A DNA stretch of 64,000 nt, taken from NCBI GenBank assembly GCA_938048455.1, contig CALIUY010000012.1, positions 342,538 through 406,537 of the forward strand. The letters run 5' to 3'. Positions within the stretch are counted from its first letter, which is position 1. Each line of letters starts with the position of its first letter. Position numbers and translations under genes: made by a program. This DNA is from an uncultured Desulfobacterales bacterium (GTDB lineage Bacteria > Desulfobacterota > Desulfobacteria > Desulfobacterales > SpSt-501). This document shows, one piece after another, positions 8,137-17,042 of this stretch. Under the pieces are notes generated by a model. The model searched no databases. It saw only the letters and a list, made by a program, of their open reading frames with translations, and was not told the DNA's origin.

Positions 8137-11100
8137 AGACTTTTCCCTCAACGGCAGCGGGTGTCGGCGCGGCGAAAGCCCGCCGGCTGCGGCGGCCGAA
8201 AGCCCGTTGGATCATGACGTAGAAGAGGGGCGCAAAGAAAACGACCAGCACCGTCGAGGTGACCATCCCGCCCAGCACGGCGATTCCGATCGCTCCCTGC
8301 GCGCCCGAGCCGGCGCCGGTCGCCAACGCCAGCGGAAGCACCCCGAAGCCGAAAGCGAGCGAGGTCATCACGATGGGTCGCAGCCGGAGTTTCGCCCCTT
8401 CGAGCGTCGCTTCGATCAGCCCCGCTCCGGCTTCGACCCGCGCCTTGGCGAACTGGACGATGAGAATCGCGTTCTTGGAGGTGAGCCCGAGCGTGGTCAG
8501 CATCCCGATTTGGAAGTAGACGTCGCTCGGAAGTCCCTTGACGCTCGAGGCGATCACCCCTCCGATCACCCCCAGGGGGAAGGTGAGCAGGATCGCGATC
8601 GGAACGGGCCAGCTCTCGTAAAGCGCCGCCAGGCACAGAAAGATCACGAAGATCGAAAAGGCGTAGAGCAACGGAGCCTGGGCGCGGGCCATGCGTTCCT
8701 GGTAGGAGATCCCCGTCCAGTCGTAGCCCACGTTCTGCGGCAGCCGCGAGACGATCTCCTCCATCGCCGCCATCGCCTCCCCGGTGCTGTGGCCCGGCGC
8801 GGGCTCGCCCCAGAGGTTGATCGCCGGAAATCCGTTGTAGCGCTGGAGCTGGGGCGAGCCCTGGACCCAGCGGCCGGTCGCGAAGGAGGAGAAGGGGACC
8901 ATCTTCCCCTCCCGGTTGCGGACGTGAATCTTCTCGAGATCCGCGGGCAGCATGCGGTGAGGCGCATCGGCCTGGACGAAAACTTTCTTCACCCGGCCGG
9001 CCTGGATGAAGTCGTTCACGTAGGCCCCCCCGAAGGCGGCCGAGAGGGTGCTGTGGACGGCGGCGATCGGCAGGCCGAGGGCTCCCACCTTGTCCCAGTC
9101 CACGTCGATGCGGTACTCGGCCGCATCTTCCATGCCGTTCGGCCGCACGCCGCGCAGCCGGGGGTCGCGGGCGGCCATGCCGAGCATCAGATTGCGCGCG
9201 GCCATGAGCTGCGCATGGCCGAGGCCGTTTCGGTCCTGGAGCTGGAAGTCGAAGCCGGTCGCGTTTCCGAGCTCGATCACTGCCGGCGGAGGGAACGCGA
9301 AGACCATGGCGTTCGGGATCTGCACGAAGGCGGCCATGGCTCGCGCGGCCACGGCCCTGACGCGCAGATCCGGGCGCTGCCTCACCTCCCAGTCGCGAAG
9401 CTTCGTGAACCCCAGCCCCACGTTCTGTCCCTGGCCGGAGAAGCCGATCCCGGCCACCCCGAGGAAGGACTCGACGGCCTCCGCTTCCCGGTCCCGGAAA
9501 TGGGCCAGCACGCGATCAAGGACGTCCTGGGTCTGCTCGAGGGTCGCCCCCGGCGGGAGCACCGCCTGCACCATGAGGATCCCTTGATCCTCCTCGGGGA
9601 GGTAGGCCGTGGGCATGCGCAGAAAGAGCACCCCCAAAGCGACGACGATCAGCAGATAGGCGAAGACATAGCGCAGCCTGCGGGCGAGGACGTTCCCGAC
9701 CGCGCGCACGTAAAGGTCGCGCAGACGGAAGAAACCGCGGTCGAACCATAAAAAGAACGGGCGCAAAAACCAGACCGCGCCGGACGCGGACCCGTGGCCG
9801 CCGGCAGCGGCCTTGAGGATCTGGGCGCAAAGGACCGGCGTCAGGATCAAGGCCACGACGACCGAAAGAAGCATGGCGGCGGCCACCGTCAGCGAGAACT
9901 GGCGGTAGATCACGCCGGTCGAGCCGCCGAAGAAGGCCATGGGCAGAAAAACGGCCGCGAGCACGACCCCGATGCCGATCAGGGCGGGGGTGATCTGGTC
10001 CATGGAGCGCGCCGCCGCCTCCTTGGGCGAAAGGTTCTCCTCGCGCATGATGCGCTCGACGTTCTCCACGACCACGATCGCGTCGTCGACGAGCAACCCG
10101 ATCGCGAGCACCATGGCGAACATGGTCAGCATGTTGATCGAGAAACCGAAGAGGGCCAGCACGGCGAAGGTTCCGAGCAGGACGACCGGAACGGCGATCG
10201 TGGGGATGAAGGTCGCGCGGAAGGTCCCCAAAAACAGCCACATGATGAGAAAGACCAGGATGACGGCCTCGATCAGGGTTTTCACCACCTCCCGGATCGC
10301 CACCTGGGTGAAGGGGGTCGTGTCGTAGGGGTAGATCACCTTCACCCCGGGGGGGAAGTAGCGGCTCATTTCGGCCAGCGTCGATTTCACGTTCCCCGCC
10401 GTCTCGAGGGCGTTTGCACCTGCAGCCTGGCGGATGGCGAGCGCGGCCGTGGGCCTTCCGTTGTAGAGGGCGACGACATCGTAGCGCTCGGTTCCGAGCT
10501 CGGTGCGGCCGAGGTCGCGGATGCGCACCACCGAGCCGTCGGGGCGGATGCGCACGGGAATGGCCGCAAACTCCTCCGGGGTCTGCAGGAGGTGCTGGAC
10601 CACGATCGCGGCGTTCAACCGCTGGCCCGGGGCGGCGGGCATGCCCCCGAACTGCCCGGCCGAGACTTCGACGTTGTAGGCCCGCAGCGCCAAAATCACC
10701 TCTTCGAGGGTGAGGTGGAAATTCGTCAACCGGTCGGGATCGATCCAGACGCGCATCGCGTACTGGGTCCCGAAGCTTTCCACCTCGCCCACGCCGGGCA
10801 CCCGGGAGAGGATCTTCTCCAGGTTGGACTGGGCGAAGTCCCGCAAGTCATCCCCGCTCAGGCGGCCGTCCTCGGAGACGAGGCCGACGATCATGAGAAA
10901 GTTGCGGGTCGACTTGCTCACCTTGACGCCCTGACGCTGGACGACCTCGGGGAGACTCGCCAGCGCAAGCTGGAGTTTGTTCTGGACCTTCGCCCAGGCG
11001 ATGTCGGGGTCGGTCCCCGGGGCGAAGGTGAGCTCGATGCGCGACGCCCCCGAAGAGGAGCTTGTCCCCGAAAGGTAGAGCATGTTGTCGAGCCCCGTCA

Positions 11101-11308
11101 TCTTCTGTTCGATGATCTGGGTGACGGTGTTTTCGACCGTTTCGGCCGAAGCCCCGGGGAAGAAGGCGTCGATGGCGATCGAGGGCGGGGCGATCGGCGG
11201 GTACTGCGCGACGGGAAGCTTGTAGATGGCAAGCGCCCCGGCGGCCATCATGGCGATGGCGATCACCCAGGCGAAGACGGGCCGCTCGAGAAAGAAGCGT
11301 GAGAGCAT
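8129..11308 (-). CDS. RND multidrug efflux pump, HAE1 family (AcrB/MexB-like)
   Basis: 1059 residues, the usual AcrB length. It starts MLSRFFLERPVFAWVIAI, like AcrB/MexB. The proton-relay residues are intact: the TM4 aspartate pair in GLLVDDAIVVVENVERI and the TM10 lysine in GLTSKNAILIVQFAK. The large periplasmic loops after TM1 and TM7 are present. It is the inner-membrane, proton-driven subunit working with the adaptor just upstream and the outer-membrane factor just downstream. The intact relay and TetR control favour a broad drug/solvent/fatty-acid pump rather than a metal pump. Confidence 0.95.
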   Translation of the reverse strand: MLSRFFLERPVFAWVIAIAMMAAGALAIYKLPVAQYPPIAPPSIAIDAFFPGASAETVENTVTQIIEQKMTGLDNMLYLSGTSSSSGASRIELTFAPGTDPDIAWAKVQNKLQLALASLPEVVQRQGVKVSKSTRNFLMIVGLVSEDGRLSGDDLRDFAQSNLEKILSRVPGVGEVESFGTQYAMRVWIDPDRLTNFHLTLEEVILALRAYNVEVSAGQFGGMPAAPGQRLNAAIVVQHLLQTPEEFAAIPVRIRPDGSVVRIRDLGRTELGTERYDVVALYNGRPTAALAIRQAAGANALETAGNVKSTLAEMSRYFPPGVKVIYPYDTTPFTQVAIREVVKTLIEAVILVFLIMWLFLGTFRATFIPTIAVPVVLLGTFAVLALFGFSINMLTMFAMVLAIGLLVDDAIVVVENVERIMREENLSPKEAAARSMDQITPALIGIGVVLAAVFLPMAFFGGSTGVIYRQFSLTVAAAMLLSVVVALILTPVLCAQILKAAAGGHGSASGAVWFLRPFFLWFDRGFFRLRDLYVRAVGNVLARRLRYVFAYLLIVVALGVLFLRMPTAYLPEEDQGILMVQAVLPPGATLEQTQDVLDRVLAHFRDREAEAVESFLGVAGIGFSGQGQNVGLGFTKLRDWEVRQRPDLRVRAVAARAMAAFVQIPNAMVFAFPPPAVIELGNATGFDFQLQDRNGLGHAQLMAARNLMLGMAARDPRLRGVRPNGMEDAAEYRIDVDWDKVGALGLPIAAVHSTLSAAFGGAYVNDFIQAGRVKKVFVQADAPHRMLPADLEKIHVRNREGKMVPFSSFATGRWVQGSPQLQRYNGFPAINLWGEPAPGHSTGEAMAAMEEIVSRLPQNVGYDWTGISYQERMARAQAPLLYAFSIFVIFLCLAALYESWPVPIAILLTFPLGVIGGVIASSVKGLPSDVYFQIGMLTTLGLTSKNAILIVQFAKARVEAGAGLIEATLEGAKLRLRPIVMTSLAFGFGVLPLALATGAGSGAQGAIGIAVLGGMVTSTVLVVFFAPLFYVMIQRAFGRRSRRAFAAPTPAAVEGKVYE

Positions 11309-11321
11309 TTCCGGCCTCCCT

Positions 11322-12494
11322 CTACTTCGATCCCGGCGGCGGGCTCGCCGCGGGGGTGGCCGCTTTCAGCGTGACCGGGGTTCCGGGCCGCAGCAGGTGC
11401 AGGGCCTGAAGACCCTCGACGATCAGCCGGTCTCCTGCGGCGAGGCCGGAAGCGATCAGCCAGTCGCCGCCGATTTCGCGCTCGAGCACCAAAGGTCGGA
11501 TCTCGACCTTGCCTCCGGCGTCGACGACCAGGGCGTAAGGTTCCCCTTTGGGGTTGCGGTGAACCGCCGGCTGAGGGGCGAGGATCGCCTGCTCGAGCAC
11601 CCCCTCGCGGATCTCGGCGCGGACGAACATCCCCGGCAGCAGCATCCCTTGCGGATTGGGAAAGACCAGGCGCAGCGTGACCGCACCGGTTGCGGGATCG
11701 ACGGTGATGTCGCGGAACTGAAGCGTCCCCTCCTGGGGGTAAGGGGTTCCGTCCTCCAGGAAGAGGCGCACGGCGTGTCGGGCTTCGGGGTCCGGCTTCA
11801 ACCGGCCCGCCGCCAGGCGTCGGTTCAAGCGCAGCAGCTCGGCCGAGGATTGGGGCACATCCACGTAGATCGGATCGATCTGCTGGATGGTGGCCAGCGG
11901 CATGGCCTGATAGGCGGTGACGATCGCCCCGTCGGTGATGCTCGATTTTCCGATGCGACCTCCGATGGGGGCGGTGATCTGCGTATAGCCGAGCTGGATG
12001 CGCGCGGTTTCGACCTGCGCTTGCCAGTAGGCGATCTCGGCGATCGCCTGCTTGAGGGCGGCGGAGGCGTCGTCGACGTCTTGACGGCTGACGGCCCCTT
12101 CCTCGAGCAGCGCACGCACCCGTTCCTCGCGCGCGCGGATCGCGGGCAGGTTCGCCTCGGCGCGGCCGAGCGCGGCGCGGGCGTTGTCGAGCGCCGCTTG
12201 AAATGGCGCGGGGTCGATGCGGTAGAGAACCTCGCCCGCCTTGACCCGGGAGCCTTCCTCAAAGAGCCGTCGCAAGACCAACCCGTTCACCTGGGGCCGG
12301 ATCTCGGCGATGCGGAAGGGCGAGGTGCGGCCGGGAAGGATCGTCGAAAGGACGACGCTTCGGGGCTCGAGGGAGATGACGGAAACCTGGGGAGCGGGGG
12401 GGCCGGCGGCACCCGGTGCCGGAGGCTTTCCCGGCCCCTCCGGGCTGCAGGCGGCGAGCAACGCGATCAGAGCGATCCATGCCGGAGTTTTCAT
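11322..12494 (-). CDS. RND periplasmic adaptor (membrane fusion protein, AcrA/MexA-like)
   Basis: 390 residues. The N-terminus MKTPAWIALIALLAACSPEGP is a lipoprotein signal with Cys in LLAAC. The half-lipoyl/hairpin organisation of MexA adaptors is visible: NGLVLRRLFEEGSRVKAGEVLYRIDPAPFQAAL, a coiled-coil stretch, then YTQITAPIGGRIGKSSITDGAIV. It bridges pump and outer-membrane factor in the periplasm. It lies 13 bp upstream of the pump and overlaps the regulator by 4 bp, so the operon is translationally coupled. Confidence 0.93.
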   Translation of the reverse strand: MKTPAWIALIALLAACSPEGPGKPPAPGAAGPPAPQVSVISLEPRSVVLSTILPGRTSPFRIAEIRPQVNGLVLRRLFEEGSRVKAGEVLYRIDPAPFQAALDNARAALGRAEANLPAIRAREERVRALLEEGAVSRQDVDDASAALKQAIAEIAYWQAQVETARIQLGYTQITAPIGGRIGKSSITDGAIVTAYQAMPLATIQQIDPIYVDVPQSSAELLRLNRRLAAGRLKPDPEARHAVRLFLEDGTPYPQEGTLQFRDITVDPATGAVTLRLVFPNPQGMLLPGMFVRAEIREGVLEQAILAPQPAVHRNPKGEPYALVVDAGGKVEIRPLVLEREIGGDWLIASGLAAGDRLIVEGLQALHLLRPGTPVTLKAATPAASPPPGSK

Positions 12495-13114
12495 GAACGT
12501 TCCTTTTTTCTCAGAGGGTCTTCGGGGGCGAAGGCGCGCAAGAAACAGTCCACCACCCGCTCGGTTTTTTCTTTTCCTGCCGGATCGCGGCCCGGGGCGA
12601 GCAGGCGTCGCAGCCGGTCGAATTCGATCAGCATGGAGATCAGCATTTCGGCCGCGAAAACGGGATCGGTGCGCCGCAGGAGTCCTTGTTTCATCGCTTG
12701 CGAGAGGACCTCGGCTAGACGGACTTGCGTGGCGAGCGGCCCTTCGGCGAAGAAATGCTCGGCAAGCTCCGGGAAGGTGGCCGCCTCGGAGACGAGCGTC
12801 CGGTAGACGGCGATCCCGTCAGGGCTGAGCACGCGTTCACGCAGTGCGCGACCGAAGGCGACCAGGGTCGCGCGCAGGGAGTCGCGGCCCTGGAGGGTGA
12901 CCAGGATCGAGCGTGTGGCATGGCGCACCACCTCGCCGAAGAGGTGCTTCTTGCCCGGGAAATGGTTGTAGAGCGTCTGCCGGGCCACCCCCGCGTGGGC
13001 GGCGACCGCCTCCAGGCTTACCCGGTAGCCCTTTTCGCGAAACGCCTCCCAGGCCGCATGGACGATGCGCAAGCGGGTCGTTTCCCGGGGCCGCTGTGAT
13101 CCCTTTTCGACCAT
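12491..13114 (-). CDS. TetR/AcrR-family regulator of the efflux operon
   Basis: 207 residues. The N-terminal helix-turn-helix is canonical: AAWEAFREKGYRVSLEAVAA, then VARQTLYNHFPGKKHLFGEV. The C-terminal ligand domain is variable. It is the first gene of the efflux operon in the same direction, so it probably represses itself and the pump and is released by a pump substrate. A palindrome (TGGACTGTCCA) lies 28 bp upstream of the start. No clear Shine-Dalgarno is seen before the ATG at 13114. Confidence 0.9.
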   Translation of the reverse strand: MVEKGSQRPRETTRLRIVHAAWEAFREKGYRVSLEAVAAHAGVARQTLYNHFPGKKHLFGEVVRHATRSILVTLQGRDSLRATLVAFGRALRERVLSPDGIAVYRTLVSEAATFPELAEHFFAEGPLATQVRLAEVLSQAMKQGLLRRTDPVFAAEMLISMLIEFDRLRRLLAPGRDPAGKEKTERVVDCFLRAFAPEDPLRKKERS

Positions 13115-13141
13115 GGAGCGCGGCTTTTACACCCATTAGAT

Positions 13142-13152
13142 TGGACTGTCCA
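13142..13152. promoter_or_regulatory. Candidate TetR operator of the efflux operon
   Basis: TGGACTGTCCA is a perfect palindrome about a central base, lying 28-38 bp upstream of the tetR start. On the minus strand it is followed at once by AATCTAAT, a possible -10 box, so a bound dimer would sit in the promoter spacer. Similar GGAC-N-GTCC boxes are common in front of AcrR-type operons. The -35 region (TTTATT) is weak and abuts the mobile repeat at 13163. Confidence 0.5.
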
Positions 13153-13162
13153 GTAAAAATAA

Positions 13163-13188
13163 AAGGGACGTCCATTATTATATCATTA
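13163..13188 (+). repeat. Solo GGACGTCC-family repeat, left-end orientation
   Basis: AAGGGACGTCCATTATTATA followed by TCATTA. Compared with the ends at 5.6/6.0 kb and 15.0/15.2 kb it carries the variant ATATCAT instead of ATATTGGT. That variant is shared with the inverted copy at 17017-17042 (25-26 positions, about two mismatches). It sits just upstream of the tetR efflux promoter. Confidence 0.7.
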
Positions 13189-13370
13189 CATGCCAAGTGC
13201 CTTCTTGCTCCGAGGGCATCGGCCAGAGCGACTTTCCCAAGTCAATCTTAGTGCGGCCCGGTTTGCGGCGGCGGTGAGCTTCCAAAAAAAGGGCCAGCGG
13301 AAAAGAAGAGCTGAAATGTCCCCCCGGAAAGGGGCCGCGGGCAAGGCGGGCGGGAACCCGCGCCGAAGAC

Positions 13371-14180
13371 TCAGATCCGGGCAGGATCGGAGCGCTTCAC
13401 GGCCAACTGCGCCGCAGGGGTGAAGATCCGCCTGCGCAGCAGAAGCGTGGTAGAAAGAGCCGTGATCCCGGATGCCGCGTAGATCATGGCCATGACGATG
13501 AACTGGTAGATGCCGGCGAAGACCGGATTCGCCCCCGAGAGGATCATGCCGGCCATCATCCCCGGCACCCAGACGATGCCGAGCGATTGGAGCGAGTCAA
13601 GCCTCGGGATGAGGCTTGCATAGACGGCGCTTCGGATTTGCGCCGAAACCGCGGCCGTGGGCGAAGCCCCGAGCGCCAGGGCCGCCTCCACGAGTCCCGC
13701 CTGGGAGGCGACCTCGGTGCGAAAGCGCTCGGCCGCCTGGGAGGAGGAGTTCATGGCGCTGGCGATGACCATGCTGCCGACCGGAACGAGGGTGGCCAAG
13801 TCCGCGGTGACGGCCCCGATCGAGGCCATTGCCGCCATCGTGAGCCCCGATCCGGCGGCTACGGCAACGAAGCAGGCCTGGAGCGCTCCGGGTATGCCCC
13901 CTGCGCGCCGCGAGGCGATCACGGCCGCGGCGATCGTCATCGCAAACAGGATCAGAACTCCCACACCGAAGCCGCGATGCAACACCATCGCGAGGAGGAT
14001 CCCGATGAGCGCGATTTGCAAAAAACCGCGCAGAAGCGAGATGACCGTTTCCCGCTCCACGTGTACGGCGGCCCTGCGGCAGAGCCCCATCACGGCTAAG
14101 CAGAGAACGGCTGCTCCTCCGGCCTGCAGCAGAACGGTCCTCAACTCCCCGCCGATTCCCGCGGTGAGCTCATTTCCCAT
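13371..14180 (-). CDS. fetB: FetB/YbbM-type ABC transporter permease
   Basis: 269 residues with about seven hydrophobic segments. The arrangement matches the FetB/YbbM/Aluminium-sensitive-3 family: RETVISLLRGFLQIALIGILL near the N-terminus and GASPTAAVSAQIRSAVYASLIPRLDSLQSLGIVWVPGMM as the family core. In E. coli FetAB exports iron and protects against oxidative stress. It overlaps the ATPase gene by 11 bp, so the two are one transporter. It is followed by GC-rich hairpins near 13325-13357 without a T-run. Confidence 0.88.
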   Translation of the reverse strand: MGNELTAGIGGELRTVLLQAGGAAVLCLAVMGLCRRAAVHVERETVISLLRGFLQIALIGILLAMVLHRGFGVGVLILFAMTIAAAVIASRRAGGIPGALQACFVAVAAGSGLTMAAMASIGAVTADLATLVPVGSMVIASAMNSSSQAAERFRTEVASQAGLVEAALALGASPTAAVSAQIRSAVYASLIPRLDSLQSLGIVWVPGMMAGMILSGANPVFAGIYQFIVMAMIYAASGITALSTTLLLRRRIFTPAAQLAVKRSDPARI

Positions 14181-14937
14181 GAATCACCTCTTCTGGCGAG
14201 CCGATCGCTTTGATCCGGCCTGCATTCAGAATCACGATCCGGTCGGCCAGCCGGGCGGCCTGGGCGAGATCGTGGGTCACAATCACGCAGGTCATCGCAC
14301 GTTCACGGATGATGTCGCCAACCAACGCCTCGATCCCCCGCGCGGCCTCGTCGTCGAGAGCCGAAGTCGGTTCATCCAGCAGAAGCACTTCGGGATCGTT
14401 CGCCAGCGTCCGCGCGAGGGATACGCGCTGGGCCTCCCCGCCGGAAAGATGACTCACCTCGCGTGAGGCATATCCGGCAAGCCCCACCCGCTCGAGCAAG
14501 ACCTCGATGTCGCTGTCGGGAAGCGGTGCGTTTCGCTGACGGGGGCCGTAGCCGACGTTTTGCGATACGTTGCCCGGGAAGAGATGGGGGGCCTGCATGA
14601 CCATCCCCACCCGGCGCCTGAGTTCCTGAGGAGGGATGGTGCGGTAATCGATGCCTTCCAGCAAAACCGTTCCGGCCGTCGGTTCATCGAGGCGATTCAA
14701 AAGGCGAAGCAACGTGGATTTGCCGGAGCCGCTCGGCCCGATGACGGCGAGCGTCTCGCCTTGGGATACGCCGAGGTCGATTCCCTGGAGCAGAGGCTTC
14801 CCCGAGGCGACGCGGCTCAGGCCGCGAGCCTCGAGTTTGAAGCTAGAGGGGGATCCGGAAAGTTTCCTGTCGAGAGCACTCATCCGGGTCGAGGCGCTTT
14901 CGGAGAACAGTAGGTCGGATGACCGCCCGTCGAGCAT
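14170..14937 (-). CDS. fetA: FetA/YbbL-type ABC transporter ATPase
   Basis: Up to 255 residues (an ATG at 14883, MSALDRK, gives 237). Walker A is GPSGSGKST, the signature is HLSGGEAQRVSLARTL, Walker B is VLLLDEPTSALDDEA and the switch histidine is in VIVTHD. The size and the overlap with the FetB-type permease identify it as the energising subunit of a FetAB-like exporter, probably for iron or another transition metal. Neither start has a clear ribosome-binding site. Confidence 0.88.
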   Translation of the reverse strand: MLDGRSSDLLFSESASTRMSALDRKLSGSPSSFKLEARGLSRVASGKPLLQGIDLGVSQGETLAVIGPSGSGKSTLLRLLNRLDEPTAGTVLLEGIDYRTIPPQELRRRVGMVMQAPHLFPGNVSQNVGYGPRQRNAPLPDSDIEVLLERVGLAGYASREVSHLSGGEAQRVSLARTLANDPEVLLLDEPTSALDDEAARGIEALVGDIIRERAMTCVIVTHDLAQAARLADRIVILNAGRIKAIGSPEEVIHGK

Positions 14938-15027
14938 GAGCTCGAGGGTTAAAGGCTAAATTGCCAGCCCATCTTTCAAAAAACAAGCGATTGACCGCAG
15001 CGGCGGCTGTCTATAGAGTAGCAGAGA

Positions 15028-15171
15028 GGGGACGTCCATTTATATATTGGTTTCTAAAAAGGGGCACGATCCCCACAACTCGATCCCTAAGGGGGCTGAG
15101 CCGGAGGGTTCGGCCGGATGGATTTTTCAACCGGCGGGAGAACAGAAACCAATAAAATAATGGACGTCCCC
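15028..15171. mobile_element. 144-bp MITE-like element of the GGACGTCC family
   Basis: The left end 15028-15055 (GGGGACGTCCATTTATATAT, then TGGTTTCT) and the right end 15144-15171 (GAAACCAATAAAATAATGGA, then CGTCCCC) are 28-bp inverted repeats with about three mismatches. The 88-bp interior has short GC hairpins (for example GCCG/CGGC at 15100-15114) and no coding capacity. It lies between the divergent fetA and flavoprotein genes, 21 bp before the latter's start. The ends match the 335-bp element at 5.6 kb. Confidence 0.75.
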
Positions 15172-15192
15172 TAAAACTAAAAGGAGGAGGCG

Positions 15193-16560
15193 ATGGTAGA
15201 CTTCGATGTCGTGGTTGTGGGTTCCGGCACCGCGGGGCAGACGGCGGCATATGCGTTGGCTGAGGCCGGTCTGAAGGTGGCGGTGGTCGAAAAAAGTGCT
15301 CGGCCGGGGGGGGTGTGTGCGCTGAGCGGCTGTCAGCCCAAGAAATGGTTCTATGAGGCGGCCGAGGCGGTCGCCCGCTGCCGGCAGCTGGCGGGCAAAG
15401 GCATCACGGTTCCTCCGCAGGCAAGCTGGTCCGAAGTGCTCCGAGAGAAAAACGCCTTCACGATGGCCGTGCCCGCCCGCACCCTCGAGGGTTTCCGGAA
15501 GGCCGGGATCGAATTCATCGCGGCTGCTGCCTCGTTTCGCGATCGGGATACCTTGTCGGCCGGGGGAAAGTCCTTGCGCGCCCGATTCTACATCCTGGCG
15601 GTCGGGGCGCGCCCCATGACGCTTGCCTTCCCCGGAGCCGAGCACCTGACGACGAGTGATGCCTGGCTCGAACAGCCAACGCTTCCCGAGCGCATCGCTT
15701 TCGTAGGCGGCGGGTTCATCGCCTTCGAGTTCGCCCACTTTGCCGCCCGCCTCGGACCTGCGGGTTGCCGGCCGATCATTCTGGAGGCGGCCGAGAGGCC
15801 GCTTGGGCCCTTCGATGCCGACCTGGTGGCGGCGCTTTTGGCTGCGACCCGCGAGGCGGGGATCGAGGTGCGCACGCGGGTGCGGATCGAGGGGATCGAG
15901 AGGAGAACCGGAGAATTCCGCATCCGCCTGGCTGGAGGCGGAATCATCGAGGCGGAGCAAGTCGTGCACGGCGCGGGCCGGATGGCGGACCTTGAGGGGC
16001 TTCATCTTGAGGCGGGGGGCGTCGAGCACAGCCGTGCGGGAATCCGGGTGGATGCAAGAATGCGCACATCGAACCCGAAGGTTTTCGCCGTGGGCGACTG
16101 CGCGGCCACCATGCAGCTTGCCCGCGTGGCCGATTGCGAAGGCCATGTCGCGGCGAAAAATGTTCTCGCCGATTTCGGGAAGGGAAAGCCCGAGGTGATC
16201 GACTACGATACGGTTCCGGCGATTCTTTTCACCCTTCCGCAGCTCGCGATGGTGGGAAAGACCGAGTTTTCCCTCGCGGAGAGTGGCGTTCGTTACCGCC
16301 GGAGCTTTGCCCGGAACCTGCGCTGGCCGACCTATCGCCGCGTCGGTCTTGAGCACGCCGCATACAAGATTCTCGCCGGCGAGGATGGAAGAATCCTCGG
16401 GGCGCACTTTCTCTCCGACAGCGCAGCCGGGCTGGTGAACGCCATGCGCCTGGCCATGCAAAACGGCCTTACGGCAAACCTTTTTTACGAACAGAGCATC
16501 CTTTCCCCCTATCCCACACGGGAAAGCGACCTCCTCTACATGCTGAAACCGTTCCTCTGA
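15193..16560 (+). CDS. FAD/NAD(P)-linked disulfide oxidoreductase (mercuric reductase/lipoamide dehydrogenase-like)
   Basis: 455 residues. The start at 15193 follows AAAGGAGGAGGCG. The FAD motif is VVVGSGTAGQ (residues 8-17), the redox-active pair is Cys42/Cys47 in GGVCALSGCQPKK, the NAD(P) motif is FVGGGFIAFEFA, and the FAD-ribityl motif is VFAVGDCA. The C-terminal dimer motif that supplies the catalytic His in glutathione reductase (HPT..E) reads LSPYPTRESDLLYML, with Tyr in the His position. It is thus a member of the YPT-type branch with unknown disulfide or metal substrate. Its neighbour is a FetAB exporter. Confidence 0.85.
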   Translation: MVDFDVVVVGSGTAGQTAAYALAEAGLKVAVVEKSARPGGVCALSGCQPKKWFYEAAEAVARCRQLAGKGITVPPQASWSEVLREKNAFTMAVPARTLEGFRKAGIEFIAAAASFRDRDTLSAGGKSLRARFYILAVGARPMTLAFPGAEHLTTSDAWLEQPTLPERIAFVGGGFIAFEFAHFAARLGPAGCRPIILEAAERPLGPFDADLVAALLAATREAGIEVRTRVRIEGIERRTGEFRIRLAGGGIIEAEQVVHGAGRMADLEGLHLEAGGVEHSRAGIRVDARMRTSNPKVFAVGDCAATMQLARVADCEGHVAAKNVLADFGKGKPEVIDYDTVPAILFTLPQLAMVGKTEFSLAESGVRYRRSFARNLRWPTYRRVGLEHAAYKILAGEDGRILGAHFLSDSAAGLVNAMRLAMQNGLTANLFYEQSILSPYPTRESDLLYMLKPFL

Positions 16561-17016
16561 GCGTCCGTCCGCAGCGAAAGTCCCGATGCCATCGTTTGCA
16601 TGAATCCTGCGCTCTTCGGGAATGCATTCCCAAGACCTGCCGAGGATCGATTTCGAAGCCGTCGGGCGAAACCCGATGCTCTTAATAACCTTGTGGCCCT
16701 GATCATCGGCTCTACGGTCGGCCAGCAGACATCGAAAAGACTGTTCAACAATTTCCCTCTGGATGTGGCCGAACTGAGCGGACGCGAGGGGGGGATAATC
16801 CAGTCGATCCGCGAGATTCCGGGAAATCTTGCTCTTGGTGTGGTTTTCGATAACCGCTGGGTCCACGGGCATCCCCTTTTCGACCTGAACATCTGCTGAA
16901 ATACGGGGTGCGGCGCCCTCCCGCACTCGATCTTCTCCCGGAGCGAAAACTCAGCGGCGATTGGAATTTCGGGTTCTTTGGGATCGCCTTGCGAAGGGAC
17001 GGAGGAGCAAAGGATC

Positions 17017-17042
17017 AAGTGATATAAGAATGGACGTCCCTT
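17017..17042 (-). repeat. Solo GGACGTCC-family repeat, right-end orientation
   Basis: AAGTGATATAAGAATGGACG followed by TCCCTT. It is the inverted partner of the copy at 13163-13188, sharing the ATATCA-type variant with about two mismatches in 25 positions. Together the two bracket 3.88 kb carrying fetB, fetA, the 144-bp element and the flavoprotein gene. Confidence 0.7.

Noticed and set aside
16600-17018. Small open frames on both strands (16600-16899 plus; 16536-17018 minus)
   Set aside because: They overlap one another, have no ribosome-binding site and show no family pattern.
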